A stretch of DNA of 64,000 bases from Bacillus sp. USDA818B3_A. GTDB taxonomy: Bacteria; Bacillota; Bacilli; Bacillales; Cytobacillaceae. Position 1 is the first letter of the stretch. Each line of letters opens with the position of its first letter. The stretch spans positions 139,551 to 203,550 of the forward strand of contig NZ_JAABNN010000006.1 of the NCBI RefSeq assembly GCF_009928415.1, in the 5' to 3' direction. The notes beneath the pieces were generated by a model. That model did not search any database and was not told where the DNA came from. It saw nothing but the letters and a program-made list of their open reading frames with translations. Shown here one piece after another: positions 17,137-25,502 of the stretch. The translations under genes were made by a program, and so were the position numbers.

Positions 17137-18492
17137 TTAAACTCCCTCCTTAACAAAGAGATCCTTTGAAATCAACTCAAGCCACTCTTCATGCATTTTT
17201 CTAGAAATTGCATCAAGATAGCAGGTAGGATAGGCAGTTCCTGGACCAGGGAAACTTTCATCCGGTTCAATCCGGTTCATTCCCATTAAGTAGTTGCTGA
17301 CATTGTTATAGCTTAATTCCTTATCACGCATCATCAATCCGCTGCTTACTTCAACAATTCGCGCCCAGGTTTCTGTATCATCCTGCTCAAGTGTTCCGGT
17401 TGGACCAAATGATCCTAAATAACCTTTATAAGCAGCTTCCTTATATTCCTTTGGGGCAGCTTTATCAATAAAGAACCAGCACCATACCTCTACTTTTTCA
17501 GGTCCTATCGGTCTCCAGAGCCGGAAATTCAAATAATTGTGCAAATGTCCTTCTGTCCCATGAATCGGACTAACGAAGGAAAGGTTTGGATACATGCCGC
17601 CAACAAAAACCGTCACTTTGGAAAGGATGTCATATTGTTCTGGAGTAACGTTTTTCTTGAACATCGGCCACATCGATTCAGGAGTTCCTTGAAATGGTAC
17701 TCTAGCTTCACCGGTTTTTGATGTAATTACATTAATTCCATGTGCATGGTCCATAACTACTTGGTGTCCATATCCCGCATAAAGTGGGTCTTCTGGACTT
17801 ATTCCCATTTCAACTGTCGAACGATGGGTGGTTTGGACATGGTACGGGTCAGCAGCAAAGTTTTCCGCCGTTGCCTTCCAATTGGCTTTTGCTACCCAGC
17901 GCTGCGGCATCCCAATGACTTCCATTCCCCCATCACTTCTGCCCATCATCATATCCAAATACCACTTCATATCACCTAAGTAGTCTTCTAGACTTTCTGC
18001 ATTTGGATCTAGGTTTCCAAAAATCATCCCCTGGTACATGCCAATCTTCGGAACTTTACGCAGTCCCCATTCCGATTTATCCATTTCTTCACCATACACT
18101 TTATTCCCAGCAACAATGCCGATTAAATCTCCATCAAGATTAAAGCTCCAGCCATGATATGGACAGGTGAAAGACTTTTTGTTTCCCCGGTCCGCCGTGC
18201 AAAGCTGCGTTCCACGATGTGTACAGGAATTAAGATAGGCATTAATTTCACCATTGCGGTTTTTTACGAGAAGAATAGGATCATTTACCATCCATCTTGT
18301 TACATAGCTGCCTGGCTCTTGTAACTCCGATTCATGTCCAAGAAATTGCCAAGTATGCCCATATATTTTTTCTATTTCCAATTCATAAAGATCCGGATCT
18401 GTGACGACCCACTGGGGTAATAATCCTTGCTCCATTTTTTCTTTTAATAGCAGGAATGCTTTTTCATCTAATGATTTTCTAAACAATTGCAT
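17137..18492 (-). CDS. Rieske non-heme iron ring-hydroxylating dioxygenase alpha subunit
   Basis: A 451-residue catalytic subunit that would add O2 across an aromatic ring. The Rieske cluster ligands are C90, H92 (CTHRG), C110 and H113 (CPYHGW). The mononuclear iron ligands are H218 and H223 in DPYHVQTTH and an Asp in LEQDDTETW (371 or 372); D215 is the bridging Asp. It is co-operonic with the beta subunit and downstream of an MFS transporter. The required ferredoxin and reductase are absent from the window. The aromatic substrate cannot be read from the sequence; benzoate-like acids are a reasonable guess given the neighbouring decarboxylase and aldehyde dehydrogenase. Confidence 0.92.
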   Translation of the reverse strand: MQLFRKSLDEKAFLLLKEKMEQGLLPQWVVTDPDLYELEIEKIYGHTWQFLGHESELQEPGSYVTRWMVNDPILLVKNRNGEINAYLNSCTHRGTQLCTADRGNKKSFTCPYHGWSFNLDGDLIGIVAGNKVYGEEMDKSEWGLRKVPKIGMYQGMIFGNLDPNAESLEDYLGDMKWYLDMMMGRSDGGMEVIGMPQRWVAKANWKATAENFAADPYHVQTTHRSTVEMGISPEDPLYAGYGHQVVMDHAHGINVITSKTGEARVPFQGTPESMWPMFKKNVTPEQYDILSKVTVFVGGMYPNLSFVSPIHGTEGHLHNYLNFRLWRPIGPEKVEVWCWFFIDKAAPKEYKEAAYKGYLGSFGPTGTLEQDDTETWARIVEVSSGLMMRDKELSYNNVSNYLMGMNRIEPDESFPGPGTAYPTCYLDAISRKMHEEWLELISKDLFVKEGV

Positions 18493-18511
18493 TTATTTTA
18501 TCCTCCTTGAT

Positions 18512-19972
18512 TTATTTCTCAACAGTTAAGCTCATTTGCGTCGAAACTCCTCGGTTGACGCATACCACAAGGATACAGCTGGCTGCAAGGAGAACACCAT
18601 CCAACAACAGCGGTACTCCCCAGCTTCCTGTACTGTCACGGAGAACCCCTGAGACAACCGGAGAAAGAACAGCTCCAATCTCCGAGATAAAATTAAACAT
18701 TCCAAAAGCTGCGCCCCGATTTTTTTCAGGGGCAATTTCAGCATTCAAAGCATGAGATACTGGCTGCAGGGCAAAGAAGAATAGCCCAGATACAAATAAA
18801 ATGATCGACATGATGACAGGATTGTTATGGCCCGTCATTACGTAGGCAGCAAATATAAAGATAGAAACGGTTAGTAATGCTGTCATAACCGCCAGAACAT
18901 TACGTCGGCCATTTTCTGTTCCAGCTACCATATCGGAAATCTTTCCACCAATTGGAAATCCAACAATTCCTGCTATACCATTAAAGGAAGCAACCAGCGC
19001 AGCGGCAACGAGTGCCCCGCCGCCAAAATCCTTCACAATCGAAACGGACCAAAAGCCATACAGCCACAGGTGCCAAATAATCGGAATAAAGGAAACGTAA
19101 AGAAAAATTAAGTTTTTATTAGCTAAAACAGGACGAATTTCAGCTTTACGCGTTTTGTATAGGAAAACAATAAAAAGCGGACAAAGACAGACTAAAATAA
19201 AAGCAATGGCAATATCGGATAATCCCATTTTTAAGGCAGCAAAGTAAATACCCATAATGATGACAACGAAAACAGCTGCATACTTCAACATTATAAGAAA
19301 TGCACTTCTGTATGCCTCTTTCACTGCCGGAGACTCTGGGTTCATTTTCTGAACAGATGCAGATAAAGGTTTCATATATTTATAAATTAGGAGTGAAGAG
19401 ATTAATGTAATGACACCGAGCAGAATAAAAGGAGAGCGCCAAGCCTCTTTACCCATCACTGGTTCCATCACGTTGAGAAGGAGCGGGACACCAAGAGTCG
19501 CGACAGTTAGTCCAACCGAAAGTCCCGTAATGACCACACCCATTCCAAGCCCAACTTTATCCTTTGGAGAATGATAGACAATATAGGAACGGTCATTCGA
19601 ATAAAAGACTCCTTCTCCCAATCCTAATAACACACGTAAAAGAACAAACAGGATTAAACCTGAGATAAACCCTGTGAATAGGGTGGTAATCCCTGCCCAT
19701 ACAATACTTAAGACCACAACTGTCCGGTGCCCGAATTTATCACCAATGGAACCGCCAGGATATTGGTTCATCATAAACCCTGCAAAGAATAAACTGCCGA
19801 TTAATCCCCCTAATCCATGTGGGTTTGGTACATTCGACAAGAACGACACCTTATTGTCAATCATCCATGTAATGACAGGTCCAGTTGCGGTCCGGTCAAT
19901 ATAGGAAACAAACCATCCTAAAAACAACATTGCCCAAATAGTGTGATAGCGCTGCCAACCCCTTTTATTCAT
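18512..19972 (-). CDS. MFS transporter, probable aromatic or organic acid importer
   Basis: A 486-residue major facilitator with twelve predicted membrane helices. The loop 2-3 signature is GGSIGDKFGHRTVVVLSIVW (about 75-93), and a conserved RVLLGLGEGVFYSNDRS follows helix 4. The N-terminal WAMLFLGWFVSYIDRTATGPV pattern resembles the anion:cation symporter branch that imports organic acids such as hexuronates, phthalate or 4-hydroxyphenylacetate. It lies 19 bases upstream of the dioxygenase alpha gene, so it probably brings in the substrate of the cluster. GGAGGAG precedes the ATG. Confidence 0.82.
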   Translation of the reverse strand: MNKRGWQRYHTIWAMLFLGWFVSYIDRTATGPVITWMIDNKVSFLSNVPNPHGLGGLIGSLFFAGFMMNQYPGGSIGDKFGHRTVVVLSIVWAGITTLFTGFISGLILFVLLRVLLGLGEGVFYSNDRSYIVYHSPKDKVGLGMGVVITGLSVGLTVATLGVPLLLNVMEPVMGKEAWRSPFILLGVITLISSLLIYKYMKPLSASVQKMNPESPAVKEAYRSAFLIMLKYAAVFVVIIMGIYFAALKMGLSDIAIAFILVCLCPLFIVFLYKTRKAEIRPVLANKNLIFLYVSFIPIIWHLWLYGFWSVSIVKDFGGGALVAAALVASFNGIAGIVGFPIGGKISDMVAGTENGRRNVLAVMTALLTVSIFIFAAYVMTGHNNPVIMSIILFVSGLFFFALQPVSHALNAEIAPEKNRGAAFGMFNFISEIGAVLSPVVSGVLRDSTGSWGVPLLLDGVLLAASCILVVCVNRGVSTQMSLTVEK

Positions 19973-20057
19973 CCATTCTCCTCCTCATTTTATATATCCA
20001 TTTTTTAATTGCGGTTTTGACCTAATTTAAATTGACTGGGACACATTAGTTCAACAA

Positions 20058-21842
20058 TTAGAGTTGCTGCTGAGACACATTTTGAAGTCGGACATCTAAA
20101 ACAGCCGATCTTCCGCTTTTAACAATATCGATTGCTTTGACAAGGCTGTCCATTAGTTCCTCTGGTCTTTCAATAATTTGCGCATAGGCTCCGCCAGCAG
20201 CTTCGGCAACTTTCGATAAATCCGCCACTGGGTCGAAATTCACCCAAAATTGATCGGTTTGACTGGCAATTCCATTTGGATGGACACCCAATGTTGACAT
20301 TCTTGGCGCTCCCCAGCCATGATTGTTATAAATAACCGTTAAGAATGGAACATTATATTTTCTTGAAATCCAGTGGACAGGTGTCGGATTACTGAAAATA
20401 TAAGTACCGTCCCCTGTAAGATTGACAATCATTTTCTCAGGAGCTGCCAGCTTAGCACCTATAGCGGCACCACCGTGCCACCCCAGTGAGCTTGCCCCGC
20501 TTCCATACAGCGTTCCAGGCGCGTTCCGTGGAAGGTGTTTTGAAACTACATCATAGTTCGTTATGGACTCTGTCATGACAATCGTGTCTTTATCTATTGC
20601 TTCGCGAATACAGGCTGTTAAATACTGAGGAGTAATGATGGCAGGGTTCTGTAAGGTCTCATTCTCTTTCCATTCCTTTCTTTGTTTCGAATGGATCGCA
20701 GCAATGTTGAGGTAGCGGTTAGAAACTTTCTCTTCGTTTAATTTATTAACACTGTCGATAAAGGAATTTAACTGTTGAAGAGCCACCAATGAATCTGCTT
20801 TAAAAAAGCTTTCGGACGGAATGTACCAAAGTGGTGTTTTTTCTTTTAATGGATCTACATCAATATAGGAAATAGTGCATTCTTCAGCGGGCTTATTGAC
20901 TAATGGAATCCAAGGAATATCACTGTCAATGACCAGAATATAATCAGCCTGATTTAATAATTCATTTTGAACAGGTGCATTCCATTGATATCCAACATGC
21001 ATCGGATGATCAGCAGGAAAATTCACATAGTTTGGTACCGACTCCAATACAGGAATCGCTAACTTCTCGCTAAGCTTGACCAACTCCGAAACCGCGTCCT
21101 TATTTCGGCCAAGGTAGGAAGTAACAATTAAAGGATGTTCGGCTTTGATCAGATTTTCAGCAAGTGTTGCTACATCGTCTGGTGCAATTGCACCGGGAGA
21201 AAGTGGTTTCCAGCCCCGCTGATCAACAGTTGGTGGTTCCATTTCTGCTTCCAATACCTCACGAGGTGCCATCAGATAGACCGGGCCTTTTGGATCGCTT
21301 TCTGCTATTTGCAGCGCCCGCTGTACCAGCTGCTTTACATTTTTCCCTGTTCGGATTTCATTGTCATATTTCACATATTCCCGTACAATTCCCCGCTGGT
21401 CAAATACATCTTGGAGCCAGTGAATATGTTCATTCCGGCTTCCTAAAAGTTCCCCTTCCTGCGTATATGGTGAAGCTCCAGCAAGAATAAATACAGGTAC
21501 TCTTCCTCTAGCTGCATTATGTATGGCCCCACCCATGTTTTGGGTTCCACATTCGACATGAACAAAAACAGCCTGGGCTTTCCCGCTAACCTGTGCAAAC
21601 CCATGTGCAGCACTTAAGGCGACCATTTCATGCGGGCAGATGATCACTTTTGGAAATTCCTTGTTTTCTAGCTGCGCCTGTGCCCAGCTTTCTATAATGG
21701 CCGGATGGTCACTTCCTAAGTTTGCGAAAATGTAAGCGACACCTGATTCTTGAAGTGCCTCCATTAAAGCGGTGGAAGTTGTGTACTTGAAATTTTGGGT
21801 CTCTGCTTGGGCTAATACCATAGAAGTTTTTTCACTCGACAT
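20058..21842 (-). CDS. ThDP-dependent enzyme, acetolactate synthase/benzoylformate decarboxylase-like
   Basis: A 594-residue thiamine diphosphate enzyme with three domains: the pyrimidine-binding domain (1-190) with the conserved Glu in ICPHEMVALSAAHG (E72), a central domain (about 215-345) and the diphosphate-binding domain with GDGTYIFSNPTPVHW followed by YNNHGWG. Family members decarboxylate 2-keto acids. The start used is the ATG with AGGAG eight bases before it; an in-frame ATG 33 bases earlier has no good site. The adjacent aldehyde dehydrogenase suggests the sequence 2-keto acid to aldehyde to acid, as in the mandelate pathway. A carboligase such as acetolactate synthase is an alternative. 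Confidence 0.82.
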   Translation of the reverse strand: MSSEKTSMVLAQAETQNFKYTTSTALMEALQESGVAYIFANLGSDHPAIIESWAQAQLENKEFPKVIICPHEMVALSAAHGFAQVSGKAQAVFVHVECGTQNMGGAIHNAARGRVPVFILAGASPYTQEGELLGSRNEHIHWLQDVFDQRGIVREYVKYDNEIRTGKNVKQLVQRALQIAESDPKGPVYLMAPREVLEAEMEPPTVDQRGWKPLSPGAIAPDDVATLAENLIKAEHPLIVTSYLGRNKDAVSELVKLSEKLAIPVLESVPNYVNFPADHPMHVGYQWNAPVQNELLNQADYILVIDSDIPWIPLVNKPAEECTISYIDVDPLKEKTPLWYIPSESFFKADSLVALQQLNSFIDSVNKLNEEKVSNRYLNIAAIHSKQRKEWKENETLQNPAIITPQYLTACIREAIDKDTIVMTESITNYDVVSKHLPRNAPGTLYGSGASSLGWHGGAAIGAKLAAPEKMIVNLTGDGTYIFSNPTPVHWISRKYNVPFLTVIYNNHGWGAPRMSTLGVHPNGIASQTDQFWVNFDPVADLSKVAEAAGGAYAQIIERPEELMDSLVKAIDIVKSGRSAVLDVRLQNVSQQQL

Positions 21843-21969
21843 AACTACATCTCCTATCCTTTGATTAAGATTCAAGAAAACAATTAGGAATATTTAGATT
21901 TTTAAAACTTTAATGTAATTATATTTGTAAACCCTTTCATTGTTCAATATAATATTTTTAATGATTATC

Positions 21970-21984
21970 ATAGTTATAAACTAT
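21970..21984. promoter_or_regulatory. Candidate LysR-type operator
   Basis: ATAGTT-ATA-AACTAT is a perfect inverted repeat containing the T-N11-A core typical of LysR-type sites. It lies 20 bases before the LysR gene start and 128 bases before the divergent ThDP-enzyme start, where an autoregulatory site of such a pair is expected. Confidence 0.5.
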
Positions 21985-22004
21985 CAAAAAGGAATGTGAA
22001 GCTA

Positions 22005-22883
22005 GTGGAATTTCGTCTATTAGAATATTTTGTAACCGTTTCTCAGGAATTACATTTTACAAAAGCCGCAGAAAAATTAGGAATCAGTCAGCCTACACTG
22101 AGTCAGCAAATCCGGCTGTTGGAAGCCCAGCTGGGTACCCCTTTGTTTAGCCGTGCCGGGAAAAAAGTCCGTTTAACCTATGCCGGGAACATTCTATTGG
22201 ATCATTGCTCGCGAATCTTCTTTGAACTTGAACAAGCAAGCACGAAAATCAGGGATGTCCGGGGGATTTTACGAGGAAAGTTGTCGATTGGATGTTCGGG
22301 AGGGCATTTACTCACATCCCCAGTCTTATCCTTTCATAAAAAATATCCAGGCATCGAGCTTTCTATCATTGATTTGAGAACGAAAGAAACCTTTCATAGA
22401 CTTTTGCAGAACCAATTAGACTTGGGAGTAACCTTTTTGATGGAGGAAGACAATCGGCTTGAAACGATTCCACTTTTTGAAGAGGAATTTTATTTAGTTG
22501 TTTCCCATCTTCACGAACTTGCAGAGATTGATTCTATTAAACTAAAAGACCTCCAACCATATCCGCTGACATTGCTGCCCCATCAATTTACCATGCGTCA
22601 CTTTTTTGAGGAGGAGGGTCAAAAAGCAGGCTTCACTATTCAACCCAGAATTGAGTTTTCGACTGTGGAAGCACTGCTTCAACTTGTAAAAAAGAATCAT
22701 GACTTAGCCACCATTCTTCCAAAGTCCTATCTTTCTACTATTCACGACGACAAGATTAGGCAGGTACGGATTATGGATCGTGAATTCAGAAAAATGGTCG
22801 GGATTGTTTATAAAAAAGATTTATTCATAGACAACACGATGGACGCATTTATTAAGCAATTGATTAAAACATACAAAAAATGA
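22005..22883 (+). CDS. LysR-family transcriptional regulator
   Basis: A 292-residue LysR-type regulator. The N-terminal winged helix-turn-helix begins MEFRLLEYFVTVSQELHFT and contains AAEKLGISQPTLSQQIRLLE. The ligand-binding domain with two alpha/beta lobes follows from about residue 90. I use the GTG at 22005, which gives the usual family N-terminus and leaves AAAGGA eleven bases upstream; a GTG at 21996 is too close to that site. It is divergent from the ThDP enzyme and upstream of the aldehyde dehydrogenase, so it probably controls the catabolic genes. The sequence resembles the CynR/BenM-like branch, but the effector is unknown. Confidence 0.88.
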   Translation: MEFRLLEYFVTVSQELHFTKAAEKLGISQPTLSQQIRLLEAQLGTPLFSRAGKKVRLTYAGNILLDHCSRIFFELEQASTKIRDVRGILRGKLSIGCSGGHLLTSPVLSFHKKYPGIELSIIDLRTKETFHRLLQNQLDLGVTFLMEEDNRLETIPLFEEEFYLVVSHLHELAEIDSIKLKDLQPYPLTLLPHQFTMRHFFEEEGQKAGFTIQPRIEFSTVEALLQLVKKNHDLATILPKSYLSTIHDDKIRQVRIMDREFRKMVGIVYKKDLFIDNTMDAFIKQLIKTYKK

Positions 22884-23019
22884 TTACTAGATTAAAAGAT
22901 ATTTTTTATAAAGTTGCATATAAAGCAACAAATTAGTTTACTTTCTAGAGTTTCGTTGGTAGAATTCGCCATATTCAGTTGAATATTACTATTTTAACTG
23001 TACATAGCTTTATACTTTT

Positions 23020-23036
23020 TTTGTAAGCGCTACAAA
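23020..23036. promoter_or_regulatory. Operator-like inverted repeat before the aldehyde dehydrogenase
   Basis: TTTGTA-AGCGC-TACAAA is a 17-base inverted repeat 38 bases before the start codon. Its core TGTAAGCGCT matches the left side of a CcpA cre site, but the right half is one base short of the consensus. It may be a degenerate cre or the site of another regulator. Confidence 0.4.
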
Positions 23037-23074
23037 ATTTAGAACTATTACTTAATGTCGGGAGGAGTTTTTTC

Positions 23075-24535
23075 ATGCAAGCAGTTGGGGTGTTAAATCA
23101 GAGTTATATCAACGGTAAATGGACAGAAGGCAAAAGCGCGAGAACCTATGATATTTTGAACCCATATGATGATTCTGTCATTACTTCCGTTCGCTTAGCA
23201 TCAAAAGATCAGTTGGATGAAGCATTTCAAATAGCCCAAGAAGCACAAAAACAATGGGCAAAGTCAACCGTTGAAGAAAGAAGGGAAGTTCTCCATAAAG
23301 CATTAGACTATTTAAACAAAAACCGTGAGGAGATTGTCAGGACCATTGGTCTTGAGACAGGCGGCACCGTGTTAAAATCTAATATCGAATTGCATCTAAC
23401 CATTGAAATATTAGAGGAGTCGATCAAATTTGCTGATGAAATCGGTAAAGTGCGAGAAGTTCCAGGTCCGGATGCTGATAAATTAAATCATATACACCGG
23501 CTCCCATTAGGCGTAATAGCCTCCATTTCACCATTTAATTTTCCAATGAATTTATCCATGAGAGCAATCGCACCGGCCATTGCCCTTGGAAATAGTGTTG
23601 TCCACAAGCCTGACATTCAAGTTGCCCTCTCTGGTGGTACAATCATTGCAAAAGCGTTTGAATACGCTGGTTTACCTAAAGGTGTATTGAATGTGATTTT
23701 AACGGATATTAACGAAATCGGTGATGCTATGCTGACAAACCCAATTTCGAAACTCATCAGTTTTACCGGTTCCACTGCGGTTGGGCGCCATATTGGAGCC
23801 ATTGCCGGTCAAAATTTAAAGCGGGTTGCACTTGAACTTGGCGGAAACAGTCCATTTATCGTTTTATCTGATGCGGACGTTGATCAAGCTGTCAAAGCTG
23901 CTATTTTTGGGAAATTCGTCCATCAGGGCCAAATATGCATGATTATCAACCGGTTCATCATTCACAAAAACAAATATGACGAGTTTGTCGCTAAATTTGT
24001 GGAACGAGCCAAAGAACTTACCTTTGGAGATCCAAGTGATCCAAATACCGTCATCGGACCATTGGTGAATAAGCAACAAATGGAAAAAGCTCTACGGTAT
24101 ATTGAAGAAGCAAAAGCGGAAGGTGTAACGGTCGCCTTGGAAGGACAACGGATTGGCAATATTCTGACCCCGTATGTGTTTACAGATGTTCAAAATTCCG
24201 GTAAGCTTGCGCAAACCGAGCTTTTTGCTCCGATTGCTACTATCATCAAAGCGGAAACAGATGAAGAAGCCATTGCCTACGCCAACGATGCTGCGTATGG
24301 ATTAAGCTCCGCCATTTTTACAAGCGATTTAAAAAATGGTGAAAATCTTGCCTTACAAATTGATAGCGGCATGACTCATATCAATGATCAGACAGTGAAT
24401 GATGCACCGAATATTCCGTTTGGGGGAAATAAAGCGAGTGGATTAGGCCGGTTTGGCAATCCATGGGTGGTAGAAGAATTCACCACTACAAAATGGGTTT
24501 CCATTCAAACAAAAGATCGCCAATATCCATTTTAA
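23075..24535 (+). CDS. Aldehyde dehydrogenase, benzaldehyde/vanillin type
   Basis: A 486-residue NAD(P)-dependent aldehyde dehydrogenase. The catalytic Cys is C288 in HQGQICMIINRF, the general-base Glu is E254 in ALELGGNSPF and the oxyanion Asn is in SPFNFP (N155). Length and the HQGQICM motif place it near the benzaldehyde/vanillin/salicylaldehyde dehydrogenases, such as B. subtilis YfmT. GGGAGGAG lies before the ATG. It is probably monocistronic and ends at a strong terminator. In context it would oxidise the aldehyde made by the ThDP enzyme to an acid the Rieske dioxygenase could use; that link is inferred. Confidence 0.88.
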   Translation: MQAVGVLNQSYINGKWTEGKSARTYDILNPYDDSVITSVRLASKDQLDEAFQIAQEAQKQWAKSTVEERREVLHKALDYLNKNREEIVRTIGLETGGTVLKSNIELHLTIEILEESIKFADEIGKVREVPGPDADKLNHIHRLPLGVIASISPFNFPMNLSMRAIAPAIALGNSVVHKPDIQVALSGGTIIAKAFEYAGLPKGVLNVILTDINEIGDAMLTNPISKLISFTGSTAVGRHIGAIAGQNLKRVALELGGNSPFIVLSDADVDQAVKAAIFGKFVHQGQICMIINRFIIHKNKYDEFVAKFVERAKELTFGDPSDPNTVIGPLVNKQQMEKALRYIEEAKAEGVTVALEGQRIGNILTPYVFTDVQNSGKLAQTELFAPIATIIKAETDEEAIAYANDAAYGLSSAIFTSDLKNGENLALQIDSGMTHINDQTVNDAPNIPFGGNKASGLGRFGNPWVVEEFTTTKWVSIQTKDRQYPF

Positions 24536-24597
24536 TCATTAAATGACTCACTTTAATAATCAATCATAGTGAAAGCTGCCTAATGATCCTAATGAAA

Positions 24598-24635
24598 ATG
24601 ACTCCAATTGTGATTGTCAATTGGAGTCATTTTTG
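24598..24635. terminator. Bidirectional terminator
   Basis: Arms ATGACTCCAATTG (24598-24610) and CAATTGGAGTCAT (24618-24630), then TTTTG. It separates the aldehyde dehydrogenase from the convergent ydbC-like gene. Confidence 0.85.
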
Positions 24636-24649
24636 TTTATTCCCATTAG

Positions 24650-24865
24650 TTAAAGTGAATTAAGAATTTCCTTTAATTTTGAAATTTCATCGTTAGACAA
24701 TGTAATCCCTTTTCCCATTTTCTCGTGGTTATCGGACCAATCGCGGAGGTCATATTTGGGTTCCCGCCCATTCCAGCTAACCAGATTGAGTTCTTTCTTC
24801 CATCCTTTTGCAGATTCTGAAAGCACGGCAATCGTTTGGATAATTTCATATTTAATCTCTGCCAT
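24650..24865 (-). CDS. ydbC: YdbC-family PC4-like protein
   Basis: A 71-residue protein of the YdbC/PC4 family, small single-stranded nucleic-acid-binding dimers. It shows YEIIQTIAVLSESAKGWKKELNLVSWNGREPKYDLRDW in two pieces, followed by a C-terminal helix with LSNDEISKLKEIL; the conserved GREPKYDLRDW is diagnostic for the family as I remember it. The true start is the ATG with AGGAGG eight bases before it, one codon after an in-frame TTG. A role in transcription or DNA repair is assumed by homology. It is followed on the same strand by the shared terminator. Confidence 0.82.
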   Translation of the reverse strand: MAEIKYEIIQTIAVLSESAKGWKKELNLVSWNGREPKYDLRDWSDNHEKMGKGITLSNDEISKLKEILNSL

Positions 24866-24895
24866 CAAAATTTCCTCCTAAATAGTGATAAGCGA

Positions 24896-25198
24896 TTACC
24901 TATTTTCCATTACTGCCACCCTAAATGGATGCAGCTCCATTTCCATAATTCCCGCCTTTACAGCAGGGTCATTATCATACATTTCTTGTGCGGAGGCAAA
25001 GGATTCGGCTTTGTATATAATCAACCCATAAGCACCATCTACACATGGACCAGCCATAACAATCCTTCCTTCAGAAAACATTTTTCCAACGTATTCACTG
25101 TGTTTTGTCATAACTTCTTTTTCTTCATCTGTCATTGTTGCCAGCCAGTTCTCGCGTTTCGCTTTACCAATAGCTAAAAATTCAAGTTGTTGTTCCAT
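24896..25198 (-). CDS. YciI-family protein
   Basis: A 100-residue alpha/beta ferredoxin-fold protein of the YciI family. The family His and Asp are present as TKHSEYVGKMFSEGRIVMAGPCVD (in two parts at about 31-54), and the C-terminal DPAVKAGIMEMELHPFRV is typical. Relatives include a dehydrochlorinase and muconolactone-isomerase-like enzymes, but most have no assigned reaction. AAGGAG lies eight bases before the ATG. It sits 30 bases upstream of the ydbC-like gene on the same strand, so the two may be co-transcribed. It might serve the aromatic cluster next door, but nothing proves it. Confidence 0.8.
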   Translation of the reverse strand: MEQQLEFLAIGKAKRENWLATMTDEEKEVMTKHSEYVGKMFSEGRIVMAGPCVDGAYGLIIYKAESFASAQEMYDNDPAVKAGIMEMELHPFRVAVMENR

Positions 25199-25502
25199 TC
25201 TTAACACTCCTTGATATAAGTAATATTATTCAAAATGGATATTGCTTACATTTAAGGTCCATTGTTAAATAACATTAGTCCCCTAACTAGTTAACATTCG
25301 ACAAACAGCGATTACTTCCTTTACACAATATAAGTATTTACTATAAACCACATTTCAAATAAGGTTCTTCATTTACCTGCTTTCTACTTCTACTACTTTG
25401 TCCAATATTTGCCACCATTTCGAATTGGTATTTAAAATAGAATGGCGATGCTTCAATAAGCATCGCCCCGTTAATTTAAATATATTGGATCCGTGTTATT
25501 CT
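25199..25502. other. Intergenic stretch with one terminator
   Basis: About 300 bases of AT-rich DNA. Its only clear element is the hairpin GGCGATGCTT-caat-AAGCATCGCC at 25444-25467; on the minus strand it is followed by ATTCTATTTT and ends the GH43 gene. No ORF with a ribosome binding site was seen. Confidence 0.6.
25444..25467 (-). terminator. Terminator after the GH43 gene
   Basis: Ten-base perfect arms GGCGATGCTT and AAGCATCGCC around a four-base loop, with a T-rich tail on the minus strand, 36 bases past the GH43 stop. Confidence 0.75.
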
